Below, piece after piece: positions 18,703-30,131 of a stretch of 64,000 bases of DNA. Source of the DNA: Agreia pratensis (GTDB lineage Bacteria > Actinomycetota > Actinomycetes > Actinomycetales > Microbacteriaceae); NCBI RefSeq assembly GCF_900177685.1, contig NZ_FXAY01000002.1:434001-498000 (forward strand), written 5' to 3'. The notes under the pieces were generated by a model. That model ran no database searches and was not told the DNA's origin. It worked only from the letters and a program-made list of their open reading frames with translations. Position 1 is the first letter of the stretch. Every line of letters begins with the position of its first letter. Position numbers and translations under genes: made by a program.

Positions 18703-20438
18703 CAGGCAACCCCCTCGATGCTCATCTGCGATCCGACGATTTCGCGATACGTCTCGCTCTCGTCGAGCAGCTCGTCGTGCGTGCCTCGGGCCACGATCGC
18801 GCCATCGTTGACGACGAGGATCTGGTCTGCCGATCTGATGGTCGAGATGCGCTGGGCCACGATGATCACGGTCGCGCCCTGCGTGGCCTGGAACAGGGCC
18901 TCCCGCAGTCGCGCATCCGTTGCGACGTCGAGCGCCGAGAAGGAATCGTCGAACAGGTACACCTGCGGATCGGCCACGAGCGCCCTGGCTATGCAGAGTC
19001 GCTGCCGCTGCCCGCCGGACACGTTTGTTCCGCCCTGCGAGATCGGATCGCCGAGACCCTTCTCCTTGGCTCTCACGAAGTCTTCGCCCTGGGCCACGCG
19101 CAGAGCCCGCCACAGATCGTCGTCTGTCGCGTCGGGTCGACCGAATCGCAGATTGGATGCGATGGTTCCAGAGAACAGATAGGGCTTCTGCGGCACCAGC
19201 CCGACGAGATGGGCGATCTGGCGGCGGTCGAGGCCGGCGACGGGAATGCCGTCGATGGTGATGCTGCCCGCCTGCGCGTCGTAGAGGCGGGGAATCAGGT
19301 TGAGCATCGTGGTCTTGCCCGCTCCGGTCGAGCCGACGATCGCGGTGGTCTTGCCCGGCTCGGCGACGAACGAAACGCGATCGAGCACTGGGCGCTCGGC
19401 GCCCGGGTAGCCGAACGTCACGTCGGTGAACTCGACCCGACCGGCCGTGGGGACCCGCGGCGCGGGCTGAGCAGGCACGGCCATGCTCGGATCGGTCGAG
19501 AGCACCTCGGTGATGCGCTCGGCGCAGACGACGGCTCGGGGGATCATCATCACCATGAAGACGCCCATCATGACGGCGGTGAGGATCTGCAGCAGGTACT
19601 GGAGGAATGCGGTGAGCGAGCCCACCTGGATCTCGCCCGCGTCGACCCGCTGCCCACCGAACCAGAGCACGGCGGCGGTGGCGAGATGGAGGACCATCGT
19701 GATGACGGGGAACATCAGTACGAAGATGTTGCCGACCTTGATCGAGACCACGGTGATGGCCTCGTTGGCGCGCTGGTAGCGCTCGGATTCGAACGGCTCG
19801 CGCACGAAAGCCCGCACCACGCGGATGCCCATGATCTGCTCGCGCAGCACGCTGTTGATGCCATCGATGCGGTCTTGCATGAGCCGGAACAGTGGAAGGA
19901 GGAGGAAGACGAGGAACCCGACGATGATGAACAGCAGAGGCACCGAGACCCAGACGAGCCACGAGAGGCCCGCGTCTTCGCGAAGGGCGAAGATGATTCC
20001 GCCGATGCACATGATGGGCGTCGACACCATGAAGTTGAGCATCATCAGAACCAGCATCTGCACCTGCTGCACGTCGTTCGTGCCGCGGGTGATGAGCGTG
20101 GCCGTGCCGAACTTCGCCACGTCGATGGCTCCGAGCGAATCGACCTTGCGGTAGATCTCACGCCGAAGGTCGCGGCCCACCGCCATGGCAACACGGGCGC
20201 CGAAATAGATGCCCGCGATGGCCGTGACCACCTGAACGAGGCAGGCGACGATCATGGTCATGCCGGTCGACCAGATGAAATCGGTGTCGCCGGTCGAGAC
20301 GCCCTTGTCGATGATCTGGGCATTGAGGCTGGGCAGGTAGAGCGCAGCGAGGGTGGAGACGAATTGGAAGACGACGACGGCCACGACCCAGCCCGTGTAG
20401 GGCTTGAGGTGGTGGAGGATGAGGCGGACGAGTTGCAC
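18702..20438 (-). CDS. ABC exporter half-transporter, degenerate-site subunit
   Basis: 578 residues, starting MQLVRLILHHLKPYTGW, with six transmembrane helices and a C-terminal ATPase. The ATPase shows Walker A GSTGAGKTT, signature NVSGGQRQR and Walker B VYLFDDSFSALD. In the Walker B the catalytic glutamate is replaced by aspartate (DDS rather than DEA). This is the hallmark of the degenerate nucleotide site in heterodimeric exporters, and it complements the intact partner downstream. The two genes are translationally coupled. No promoter was assigned in the ~110 bp upstream. Confidence 0.9.
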   Translation of the reverse strand: MQLVRLILHHLKPYTGWVVAVVVFQFVSTLAALYLPSLNAQIIDKGVSTGDTDFIWSTGMTMIVACLVQVVTAIAGIYFGARVAMAVGRDLRREIYRKVDSLGAIDVAKFGTATLITRGTNDVQQVQMLVLMMLNFMVSTPIMCIGGIIFALREDAGLSWLVWVSVPLLFIIVGFLVFLLLPLFRLMQDRIDGINSVLREQIMGIRVVRAFVREPFESERYQRANEAITVVSIKVGNIFVLMFPVITMVLHLATAAVLWFGGQRVDAGEIQVGSLTAFLQYLLQILTAVMMGVFMVMMIPRAVVCAERITEVLSTDPSMAVPAQPAPRVPTAGRVEFTDVTFGYPGAERPVLDRVSFVAEPGKTTAIVGSTGAGKTTMLNLIPRLYDAQAGSITIDGIPVAGLDRRQIAHLVGLVPQKPYLFSGTIASNLRFGRPDATDDDLWRALRVAQGEDFVRAKEKGLGDPISQGGTNVSGGQRQRLCIARALVADPQVYLFDDSFSALDVATDARLREALFQATQGATVIIVAQRISTIRSADQILVVNDGAIVARGTHDELLDESETYREIVGSQMSIEGVA

Positions 20439-20552
20439 GGGGATTCCTCACGATGACGACGAGCGAAGCTGTGTGCGTCAATCGTAGGAGGCACCGGTGA
20501 CGCTCGATGAGAACGGTATTCCTACTTGGAACAATTCACAAGAGCGGCTTGG

Positions 20553-21371
20553 TCACAGCATGACGACAAGCGCGGTCAGTGCCCAGAAGACGGCGATGAA
20601 GACCCAGTCTCTCGCACGGAACGCGATCGTATAGCGCTCGGTGCGGGTGGAGTGTGCGCCGAATGCCCGCGAGTCCATGGCGAGCGCGACCCGCTCTGCA
20701 TGCCTGATGGCGCCCGCCAGCAGGGGAACGACGTAGCCGGCCGTGCGCGCGACCCACGCTATCGGGCCCCGCCCATCCGAGATGCCACGAACGCGGTGCG
20801 CCTGCCTGATCACGTCGAGCTCGTGCCTGAAGCGCGGCACGAAGCGGAACGCGGCGAGCGCGGTATAGCCCAGCCGGTAGGGCACACGGAGCTGTTGCAC
20901 GAGAGAGCGCACCAGATCGGGGCCCGTCGAGGTCAATCCGCCGACAAGGGCGAGAAGCACGATCGCCGTGAGTCGGAGTGCCGTGGCCAGACCGACGAGC
21001 CAGGCGCCGACGGTGAAGAGCACAGGCCCGGCCTCGATGAGAACGGGGGAGTCGCCGACGCGGGCCGGGTCCGTCCAGATGCCGAAGCTCACAGACATCA
21101 CCGCGACGATGAGCGGCATACCGACCAGGAGCACGAGGAGTGTGCGAGCCCGCAGATGCGCACCGATCACGAGCATGACGAGGGTGACGACGCAGAAGAT
21201 CAGCGGCGTCGCGATGTCTCGGGTGAAGAGAAGCAGGGCCATGGCGGGCAGCGGGGCAGCGATCTTCGACAGGGGATTGAGGCGGTGCAGAAAGCGGATG
21301 GGCCCGTAGTCGGGCGGCGCCGCGTACGGATCGGCGATCTGGCGTGTCACGGATGCGGTTGCCGGGCTCAC
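20553..21371 (-). CDS. ECF transporter transmembrane component EcfT
   Basis: 272 residues from a GTG start. It has N-terminal hydrophobic helices (IAAPLPAMALLLFTRDI, PLIFCVVTLVMLVIGA). The coupling helices carry the family's Ala-Arg-Gly motifs in the form VRGISDG and DSRAFGAHSTR near the C-terminus. EcfT scaffolds the energising module of an energy-coupling-factor vitamin importer. Its start overlaps the stop of the ecfA fusion (GTGA), and it is the last gene of the ykoE-ecfAA-ecfT operon. Confidence 0.88.
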   Translation of the reverse strand: MSPATASVTRQIADPYAAPPDYGPIRFLHRLNPLSKIAAPLPAMALLLFTRDIATPLIFCVVTLVMLVIGAHLRARTLLVLLVGMPLIVAVMSVSFGIWTDPARVGDSPVLIEAGPVLFTVGAWLVGLATALRLTAIVLLALVGGLTSTGPDLVRSLVQQLRVPYRLGYTALAAFRFVPRFRHELDVIRQAHRVRGISDGRGPIAWVARTAGYVVPLLAGAIRHAERVALAMDSRAFGAHSTRTERYTIAFRARDWVFIAVFWALTALVVML

Positions 21372-23158
21372 GATGGCGCCCCGGCCGGCAGATCGGCGAG
21401 GCGGGTGACGGCGCGCCAGGTCGGATGACGCACGACCTCGCGAAATGCTCGCGCGAGCGGCGGCGTGCGCAGCCCGGCCGACTCGAGGGCGCCTGACGCG
21501 AGCACCGTCGCCGTGGGGCCGTAGGCCGCGACCCTGCCTGAGTCGAGAACCAGAATGTGGCTGCTGTGCTCCGCGACGAGCTGCAGGTCGTGGGTCACGA
21601 CCAGCACGGTCGTGCCGTCGGCGTTGAGCGCGTCGAGCAGTGTCAGCAGCTCGGATGCCCGCGCCCTGTCTTGGCCGAAAGTGGGCTCGTCGAGGGCGAG
21701 CAGGGGCGCTCCGTCGATGAGTGCGGTGCCGACGGAGAGTCGCCTCTTCTGTCCGCCCGACAGCAGAAAGGGATGCTCGTCGCGCAGTTCCTGCAGCCCG
21801 AACCGGTCGAGCATGTTCGAGACACGCGCCTCGATGTCGTCGGTGGCCATCTTCTGCAGCTGCGGTCCGTGCGCAAGCTCGTCGGCGACGGTTCCTTTGA
21901 TGAACTGGTGCTCCGGATTCTGGAAGACGAATCCGACGGTGCGCGCCAGGGTGCGAGCGTCGGCCTTGGCAGGATCGATTCCCAGAACCTGGATGCGACC
22001 GGCCGGAGCGCGGATCACCCCGGCAATCGCCTGCAGCAGCGTGGTCTTGCCCGCCCCGTTCGTGCCGACGATCGCCACGAACGAGCCGCGCTCGATCGAG
22101 AGATCGATGTCGTTCAGGATGCGGGTGCGCCCGCGATCGAGGTCGAGTCCGGTCACACGCACGGCCGGCTCGGCATGGCCGGCGGCAGCATGGCCGGCCG
22201 CGGCATGGCCTGAGGCGTTGGCAGCGGAATGCGGTCGCAGAGTGGCCAACGGGGGGAGGGCATCCTGGGCATCGAGCGACGCCGTCAGCTCGCGCGGGGT
22301 GAGGGGCAGTGGATCGATCGGGACGCCCGCACGTCGGAGGCGCAGGGCTGCGAGCAGTGCGACGGGCAGCCAGACGCCGAGGCTCAAGAGTTCGTCGACC
22401 CGGCCGGTGAGAATGTGCCTGGTCGGGCCCTGCATGGCCAGTCGCCCCTGTGTGTCGAGCACGATGACCCGGTCGACGAGTTCGATCGCAGCATCGAGGT
22501 TGTGCTCGACGAGAACGATCGCGTGTTCGCCGGAGTCGACCAGCTGCCGAAGAACCGCGTAGACCTCGTCGATTCCGGCAGGGTCGAGATTGGCCGTCGG
22601 TTCGTCGAGAACGAGAATCGGTGTCTTCATGGCGAGCGCGCAGGCGATGGCGAGCCGCTGGCGACCTCCTCCCGAGAGGACGTCGGGGTTGTCGCCACTA
22701 CGCTCCCACAGCCCCACCTGGCGCAGGCTCTCTTCGGCTCGCGCGAGAACCTCGTCGCGGCCGACGAGCAGATTCTCAGGACCGAATGCCACCTCGTCGA
22801 GCAGTGTTCCCGTGACCATCTGCGAGTCGGGGTCTTGGAAGACCATGGCGACCCGCTCGCTCAGCCGGGCGACCGTCGCCTCGGCCGTGCGCATCCCACC
22901 GACGGTCACGACGCCCGTGAGTTCGGCGGGCACCGCGTGGGGAACGAGTCCGTTCAGCGCCAATGCGAGCGTCGACTTGCCGGAGCCCGATGGGCCGAGG
23001 ATCAGCACGACCTCCCCGGGTGCCACGTCGAAAGTCACGTCACTCGGCGTGGATGCCGCGCGACCGTCGTGCTGGATGGAAACGGACTGCACGCTCACGA
23101 TCGGAGCGGGACGCTCCTCGATCGGGGGCTGCGCGAGCTCGGCGCGGTCGTCGGTCAC
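21368..23158 (-). CDS. ECF transporter ATPase, two ATPase domains fused
   Basis: 596 residues from GTG 23158, which overlaps the stop of the S-component gene (GTGA). There are two complete ATPase domains. Domain 1 shows GPSGSGKST, signature LSGGGRQR and ILVLDEPTANLD. Domain 2 shows GTNGAGKTT, LSGGQKRRLSV and LLALDEPTFGQD. The Ala/Gly/His linker between them contains a short repeated GHAAAGHAAAGHAEP motif. It supplies both EcfA and EcfA' functions, driving uptake by the adjacent S-component. Fused EcfAA' genes next to ykoE are known in actinobacteria and bacilli (YkoD-like). Confidence 0.92.
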   Translation of the reverse strand: MTDDRAELAQPPIEERPAPIVSVQSVSIQHDGRAASTPSDVTFDVAPGEVVLILGPSGSGKSTLALALNGLVPHAVPAELTGVVTVGGMRTAEATVARLSERVAMVFQDPDSQMVTGTLLDEVAFGPENLLVGRDEVLARAEESLRQVGLWERSGDNPDVLSGGGRQRLAIACALAMKTPILVLDEPTANLDPAGIDEVYAVLRQLVDSGEHAIVLVEHNLDAAIELVDRVIVLDTQGRLAMQGPTRHILTGRVDELLSLGVWLPVALLAALRLRRAGVPIDPLPLTPRELTASLDAQDALPPLATLRPHSAANASGHAAAGHAAAGHAEPAVRVTGLDLDRGRTRILNDIDLSIERGSFVAIVGTNGAGKTTLLQAIAGVIRAPAGRIQVLGIDPAKADARTLARTVGFVFQNPEHQFIKGTVADELAHGPQLQKMATDDIEARVSNMLDRFGLQELRDEHPFLLSGGQKRRLSVGTALIDGAPLLALDEPTFGQDRARASELLTLLDALNADGTTVLVVTHDLQLVAEHSSHILVLDSGRVAAYGPTATVLASGALESAGLRTPPLARAFREVVRHPTWRAVTRLADLPAGAPS

Positions 23159-23721
23159 GCCGAGCGGGTGACGCGAGTGTGCTCTGCCCGCAGTCCACGT
23201 GCCACGCCCGTGCGCACGAGGGCTGCACCGAGAAGCACCGCGATCGCCGTGAAGACGACGGGGGCGACGAAGTATCCGGTCATGAGAATCGCTCCCGAGG
23301 CGGCGTCGAGGGCGTCTTTCGCGAGGGTGCGATACATGCCCGCGGCGCAGACGATGCCTGCCACGATGCCGCCCACGATGAAGAGCCAGGTGTTCCAGCG
23401 ACGGTACCTCGTGATGAGGAAGGGCAGCTCTTGGAAGGCACCGATGGCGATCGCGATCAGAGTCGCCCAGAAGCCGATGGGCTGAAGCGGCGCGGTCACG
23501 AGCCCGGCGATGGCCGCAGTGAGAATCGCGACTCCGCCACGCCTGATCACATACTGGGCCACAACACCGGGCAGGAAGTAGACGCCGATCGTGAACCCGT
23601 AGAAGAGGGGAGCGAGCGCCGCGACGGTGCCGCCGATCCAGGCATTGAGTGCGAACACGAGACCGCCAGCAACGCCGATCGCGGCGCATGTCAGGAGCAG
23701 GCGCGTGCTCACGTTTCTCAT
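23155..23721 (-). CDS. ykoE: YkoE-family ECF substrate-binding (S) component
   Basis: 188 residues with about five transmembrane helices, beginning MRNVSTRLLLTCAAIGVAGG. Motifs APLFYGFTIGVYFLPG, GAFQELPFLITRYRRWN and GILMTGY-like segments match the YkoE family. YkoE proteins are associated with uptake of a thiamine precursor (hydroxymethylpyrimidine). It heads the ykoE-ecfAA-ecfT operon, with 4-bp overlaps throughout. No TPP riboswitch lies in the 60 bp between it and the EamA gene, so thiamine-responsive control is not evident here. Confidence 0.88.
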   Translation of the reverse strand: MRNVSTRLLLTCAAIGVAGGLVFALNAWIGGTVAALAPLFYGFTIGVYFLPGVVAQYVIRRGGVAILTAAIAGLVTAPLQPIGFWATLIAIAIGAFQELPFLITRYRRWNTWLFIVGGIVAGIVCAAGMYRTLAKDALDAASGAILMTGYFVAPVVFTAIAVLLGAALVRTGVARGLRAEHTRVTRSA

Positions 23722-23781
23722 CAGACCTCCACAGCCCAGCTTAGGGCAGCATAACCAAACTAATCGGCGATGATCATCGCC

Positions 23782-24675
23782 TCAGGCGAGCGACAGCATG
23801 CCCGCCGCGGCGATCGCGAGAACGAGCCCGACGATCTGCAGATGAGCGATGCGCTCCTTGAGTACGAGGGCCGCCAGCACGATCGTTCCTGCCGGGTAGA
23901 GCGCGACGAGCACCGACATCACCGAAAGTTCTCCGAGCCGGAGCCCGGTGAGAATCAGGCCGTTGGCCGCCGCGTCGGCGACGCCGCACGCGAGGGCCAG
24001 TAGCAGGGCGGTGCGAAGGCCGGCCCGCGCGGGCGCGTCGGATGCGGCGGGTGGCCGGGCGGCGGCATCCGATCGCCGGCGCGCGACCGCGAGAGTCGTC
24101 ACCACGATCGCAACCATGATGATGCCGTTCACTGCTCTGTTGAACATCAGAGGTACGAGCCCCGAGTCGGCTGGCGCGATGTCGATGGCGACGAGGAAGA
24201 TACCGATCGTCGCGCCAGATCCTATGGCCATGAGAACCCCACGAAGGGTGGGACGCACAGCCCCTTTCTCTGGGACGAAGCCCACCAGGACGACGGCGAC
24301 CAGCGCAAGAGCGAGGGCGACGTAGCCGACGGGCTTGAGCGCATCACCGCGGCTCAGACCGACGGCAAGGGGAACGACGGCGGAGACGACCGCGGTCAGA
24401 GGCGAGAGGATGCTCATGGGCCCGATTGCGAGGCAGGCGTAGAGCAACGAGATGCCGATTGCTCCGGAGAGCCCTGAGATGCTTCCCCAGAAGGCAGCAT
24501 CGGCAGACCATTCGCCGCCGACGAGCGGGTAGACGGCGAGCAGCACCACGAGCCCCGAGAACGCCGCGATGCCGGTGACGGCGAAGGGCGAGAGGCGCTT
24601 GGAGGCCAGACCGCCGAGGAAGTCGGCCGAGCCGTAGACGAACGCGCCGACGAGTCCGAGCGCTGTGACGAGCAT
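23782..24675 (-). CDS. EamA/DMT-family transporter
   Basis: 297 residues with ten hydrophobic segments arranged as two five-helix repeats. The first begins LVTALGLVGAFVYGSADFLGGLASKR. The second repeat ends GTIVLAALVLKERIAHLQIVGLVLAIAAAGML, the EamA signature. The family exports or imports small metabolites (amino acids, nucleosides, sugars); the substrate is unknown. It lies 60 bp upstream of ykoE in the same direction and may be co-transcribed. Confidence 0.85.
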   Translation of the reverse strand: MLVTALGLVGAFVYGSADFLGGLASKRLSPFAVTGIAAFSGLVVLLAVYPLVGGEWSADAAFWGSISGLSGAIGISLLYACLAIGPMSILSPLTAVVSAVVPLAVGLSRGDALKPVGYVALALALVAVVLVGFVPEKGAVRPTLRGVLMAIGSGATIGIFLVAIDIAPADSGLVPLMFNRAVNGIIMVAIVVTTLAVARRRSDAAARPPAASDAPARAGLRTALLLALACGVADAAANGLILTGLRLGELSVMSVLVALYPAGTIVLAALVLKERIAHLQIVGLVLAIAAAGMLSLA

Positions 24676-24730
24676 GGAGATCGAGCCTAGTCGCGCGCGC
24701 TCATTGCGCGCTCGCGAGAGCGACGTCGCC

Positions 24731-24797
24731 GAGCGCGGGAGTTCGCGCGCGGCGCGGTGGTTGCGCCGCCGCGTTCGGCGGGAACACCCGCGCTCGC
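24731..24797. repeat. palindromic repeat, copy A, 5' of the AbiEi-like gene
   Basis: A 67-bp GC-rich element whose ends (GAGCGCGGGAGTT and AACACCCGCGCTC) are inverted with one mismatch. It contains an inner GGCGCGGTGG/CCGCC fold-back. A near-identical copy lies at 25893-25959 on the other side of the AbiEi-like gene. A GAGCGACGTCG block adjoins each copy on opposite sides. Confidence 0.8.
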
Positions 24798-24908
24798 AGA
24801 ATGGGTGTTCGCGTGGCTCCTCTCCATCACAGGTGACGAACGGAGACGGGCTTCCACAGTTCAGCGTCGTCCGCGTCGTGCGCAGTTGCTCTCCGACAGG
24901 GTGAAGCT

Positions 24909-25886
24909 ATGACTGCGCCAATGATGCATCTCGAGGATGCGCTTCTTGTGACCCGAGACCGCAACCAGTTGATGGGCGGTGACTCCCGGCTCAGTCGTCT
25001 CGCGGCTCGTGGGGAGCTCCTGCAAATCCGTCGAGGTGTCTACATTCCTTCGTCGACCTGGAGATCGATGGACTTCGACGCGAGATACCGCATGCAGGTT
25101 TTTGCGGTCGCCCGCACCCGACGTATCGAGCCCGTCTTCTCCAGCTACTCAGCGGCCGTGCTGTGGGGGCTTCCGATCGTCGGCCCCTGGCCGCGAGACG
25201 TGCATGTTCTCGCGGAGCGCTCGTCCGGCGGTCGATCCGATCCAGGGATTCGTCGTCACGCGGTAGGGATGCCGTCGACGCTCGTCAGAACCGCAGAGGG
25301 CCTCGTCGTCACCGATATCGCGCGAACGATCGTCGACGTCGCTGCACAGTCGACCTTCGTCTCTGGCGTAGCTGCCGCCGATTTCGCCCTGCATCGCGGC
25401 TTGGTGACCCGAGAGGAGCTTCGCTCCGTGTTGAGCGAGCTGTTGCCCCTCCGTGGTTCGCGTCAGGCTTCTGGCGTCATCGAGTTCGCGACCCCGCTCA
25501 GCGGTTCTGTCGCCGAGTCGGTGAGTCTCGTCAACATGGCGCGGCACCGATTTCCTCGGCCGATTCTTCAGCAGGAGTTCGTGCACCCCTCGGGCCACTC
25601 GTACTTCGTCGACTTCTGGTTTAAACGGTGCAGACGCATCGGGGAGGTCGACGGACGGATCAAGTTCACCGATCCGGAATACCTGCGAGGGCGCACACCT
25701 GCGCAGGCTCTCTGGGACGAGAAACAGAGAGAGGACTGGCTGCGAACTCAGAGCGACGGGTTCGGGCGCTGGCCGTGGGAGGTGGCGAACAGTGCTGGCG
25801 CTCTGTGCCGTCGGCTTCTCGCGCTCGGAGTTCCTCAGCTTCCCTTCGGCCACCCCGACGGTTTCCTCGTTATGCCGCCGCGGTGA
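24909..25886 (+). CDS. AbiEi antitoxin-like DNA-binding protein with nuclease-like C-terminal domain
   Basis: 325 residues. The N-terminal ~55 residues are a winged-helix AbiEi-type domain ([35 protein letters not shown], with the characteristic 'RGVY'). The middle contains [13 protein letters not shown] and [12 protein letters not shown], typical of actinobacterial proteins named AbiEi or DUF559-type. The C-terminus ([23 protein letters not shown] then EKQREDWLR) resembles the Vsr/DUF559 restriction-like fold. No AbiEii nucleotidyltransferase toxin gene is adjacent, so it is not a standard toxin-antitoxin pair. It is flanked by a pair of palindromic repeats. Confidence 0.75.
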   Translation: MTAPMMHLEDALLVTRDRNQLMGGDSRLSRLAARGELLQIRRGVYIPSSTWRSMDFDARYRMQVFAVARTRRIEPVFSSYSAAVLWGLPIVGPWPRDVHVLAERSSGGRSDPGIRRHAVGMPSTLVRTAEGLVVTDIARTIVDVAAQSTFVSGVAAADFALHRGLVTREELRSVLSELLPLRGSRQASGVIEFATPLSGSVAESVSLVNMARHRFPRPILQQEFVHPSGHSYFVDFWFKRCRRIGEVDGRIKFTDPEYLRGRTPAQALWDEKQREDWLRTQSDGFGRWPWEVANSAGALCRRLLALGVPQLPFGHPDGFLVMPPR

Positions 25887-25892
25887 GTGATC

Positions 25893-25959
25893 GAGCGCGG
25901 GAGTTCTCGCCCGGCGTGGTGGTTGCGCCACCGCGCTCGGCGGCAACACCCGCGCTCGC
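25893..25959. repeat. palindromic repeat, copy B, 3' of the AbiEi-like gene
   Basis: The second copy of the 67-bp foldback element, starting 7 bp after the stop of the AbiEi-like gene and ending 37 bp before the recQ start. It differs from copy A at only a few positions. Confidence 0.8.
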
Positions 25960-25996
25960 GGGAGCGACGTCGGATCGCCCCGGTAAACTTCGGAGC

Positions 25997-27991
<1,995 letters not shown>

Positions 27992-28062
27992 TCCGAGCAT
28001 AGATACAGTGCGTATCGCAGAGCATGCCCTGAGAGCTATGGGTGCTCTGCGAGACTGGGCGG

Positions 28063-28773
28063 ATGCTTACCCTCCTCAGCCGCGCCTTTCTCGCTCCCGT
28101 GGCTCGAGCGGTGTACCGTCCCAAGGTGACCGGCCGTGACAACGTGCCACGCACCGGTCGCGTTGTCCTTGCGAGCAATCACCTCAGCTTTATCGACAGC
28201 GTCGTTCTCACTCTTGTCGCTCCGCGCAACGTCTCGTTCCTCGCGAAGTCGGACTACTTCACCGGAGAGGGCGCCAAAGGGTGGCTCTCGAAATCGTTCT
28301 TCTCGGCTATCGGCGCGGTGCCCGTTGACCGTGGTGCAGGTCAGGCCGCGCAAGACGCTCTAGACGCGGGACTCGCCATCCTCGAGCGTGACGAGGCATT
28401 CGCGATCTACCCCGAGGGAACCCGGTCACGAGACGGACGAATCTACAAGGGGCGCACGGGCGCGGCCTGGCTGGCAATGAGTTCCAACAGCCTCATCGTT
28501 CCCGTCGCACTGATCGGCACAGAGAAGCTGCAGCCCGTGGGTTCGACGATTCCCCGGCTGCACAGAGTGTCGGTCGAATTCGGTCGTCCCATCGACGCAT
28601 CCGAGTACGGCCAGCCGAATTCCGCGCGCGCGAGACGCAAGCTGACCGACGCGCTGATGGAGGACATCCAGCGTATGTCGGGCCAGGAGCCGGCCGGTGT
28701 GTACAACGAGGTTCCGGCGGCGTCGGCGATCGAGAAAGTCAAGCGCGCACTCGGCCGCAACAGACCCTCCTAA
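28063..28773 (+). CDS. lysophospholipid acyltransferase (PlsC/AGPAT family)
   Basis: 236 residues from ATG 28063; an in-frame GTG at 28042 is an alternative start. It has the acyltransferase blocks: SNHLSFIDS (a variant NHxSxxD with catalytic His-Asp), FLAKSDYF, GAVPVDRG and IYPEGTRSRDG. It transfers acyl chains to 1-acylglycerol-3-phosphate or a related acceptor in phospholipid synthesis at the inner membrane face. It is separated from the downstream AI-2E family gene by about 40 bp and could share its transcript. Confidence 0.9.
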   Translation: MLTLLSRAFLAPVARAVYRPKVTGRDNVPRTGRVVLASNHLSFIDSVVLTLVAPRNVSFLAKSDYFTGEGAKGWLSKSFFSAIGAVPVDRGAGQAAQDALDAGLAILERDEAFAIYPEGTRSRDGRIYKGRTGAAWLAMSSNSLIVPVALIGTEKLQPVGSTIPRLHRVSVEFGRPIDASEYGQPNSARARRKLTDALMEDIQRMSGQEPAGVYNEVPAASAIEKVKRALGRNRPS

Positions 28774-28813
28774 GGTGGGGTGAGCGCGCAGAGACGACAA
28801 GACGGGGAACCGA

Positions 28814-29941
28814 ATGTTCAACATGAAGAGACGCCGCACCCCAGAGGTGCAGCAACCCCAGTCCGACATCGTCGTTCCCGGTAGTGCGGCCCTTCCGCCG
28901 GTCAGGGTCAATGCGTTCCGCATCGGGCTCGTCGGCGGGCTCGGAGTGCTCGTCTCGATTCTCATCGGCGGGATCATCGGGCAGCTCACCACGGTTCTCA
29001 TCTACGTGGGCGTTGCGCTCTTTCTCGCATTGGGGCTCGACCCTCTCGTGTCGTGGCTCGAGAGAAAGCTTCCCCGCTGGGCGGCGATCCTGGTGGTGTT
29101 CGCCGGCGTCATTCTTGCCTTCGCGGGCCTTCTCCTCACGGTGATCCCCGTGATCGTGGAGCAGGTGTCGAATCTCATCGCCAATTTCCCCGACATAGTC
29201 AATCGCGTCGTCGACAGCGACTTCGTGAAGACGACGGAACGGCAGCTCTCCGGGGTCGTCGACTTCGACTCGGTGGCCAAGAGTGTGACCGACTTCGTCA
29301 GTGACCCGAACAACTTCGTGAACCTGGGCGGCGGCATCCTGGCGGTGGGCGCAGGAGTCGCGAGCGGTGTGACGGGCGCGATCGTCGTCCTGATTCTGAC
29401 GTTGTACTTCCTCGCCTCGCTGCGTTCGATGAAGCGCGTCACGTACCGATTCGTTCCGGCCAGCAAGCGCGCGGGCTTCATCGATGTGTCTGAGGACATC
29501 ACCTCAGCGGTCGGTCGCTACGTCGTCGGGCAGGTGTCGCTGGCTGCGGTCAACGGTGTGCTGAGCGCGATCTTCCTATGGATCATCGGAGCGCCCCAGT
29601 TCGTACTTCTGGCCTTCATCGCCTTCCTCTTCTCGCTGGTTCCGCTCGTCGGAACGCTTACGGGCTCGATCATCATCGTTCTGACGTGCCTCTTCGCGTC
29701 GCCGTTGACCGCTCTGGTCGCCCTCATCTGGTACCTGGTCTACATGCAGGTCGAGGCGTACTTCCTGAGCCCACGCATCATGAACCGCGCTGTCTCGGTC
29801 CCCGGCGCGGTGGTCGTGATCGCGGCCGTCGCCGGAGGAACTCTGGGCGGGATTCTCGGTGCCCTGGTGGCGATCCCGGTAGCCGCCTCGACGATCATCA
29901 TCATTCAGAAGATCGTGTTCCCCCGTCAGGAACAGAAGTAG
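28814..29941 (+). CDS. AI-2E family transporter (UPF0118/PerM-like)
   Basis: 375 residues with about eight hydrophobic segments. It carries the family landmarks LALGLDPLVSWLERKLPRW near residue 75, LAAVNGVLSAIFLWIIGAPQF in the centre, and QVEAYFLSPRIMNRAVSVPG near the C-terminus. The family is named for autoinducer-2 export (TqsA) but includes Na+/H+ antiporters and permeases of unknown cargo, so the substrate is open. It is a monocistronic or two-gene unit with the acyltransferase upstream. Confidence 0.9.
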   Translation: MFNMKRRRTPEVQQPQSDIVVPGSAALPPVRVNAFRIGLVGGLGVLVSILIGGIIGQLTTVLIYVGVALFLALGLDPLVSWLERKLPRWAAILVVFAGVILAFAGLLLTVIPVIVEQVSNLIANFPDIVNRVVDSDFVKTTERQLSGVVDFDSVAKSVTDFVSDPNNFVNLGGGILAVGAGVASGVTGAIVVLILTLYFLASLRSMKRVTYRFVPASKRAGFIDVSEDITSAVGRYVVGQVSLAAVNGVLSAIFLWIIGAPQFVLLAFIAFLFSLVPLVGTLTGSIIIVLTCLFASPLTALVALIWYLVYMQVEAYFLSPRIMNRAVSVPGAVVVIAAVAGGTLGGILGALVAIPVAASTIIIIQKIVFPRQEQK

Positions 29942-30131
29942 GAGTCACGTCGGTTCGCCTCCGCAGGGTTGTGGAGGAGCGCCTGCGTTCTGCGTGTTCG
30001 TCTGTAGATTTCATCAACGCCGCGCCTCGCTCGGCGAAGGGTCGTTGTAGGGCACGGACGGTGAATTTTCGTGACCGAGAGGCCGCTCGTAGCGTGGATG
30101 CAGATTTGCTGACAGCGCACGGAAGAGGCCA

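Noticed and set aside
23722-23781. TPP riboswitch upstream of ykoE
   Set aside because: The gap is only 60 bp and lacks the conserved CUGAGA and ACCUGAUC-type elements.
24909-25886. A complete AbiE toxin-antitoxin system
   Set aside because: Only the AbiEi-like gene is present; the next gene is recQ and no nucleotidyltransferase toxin is found on either side.
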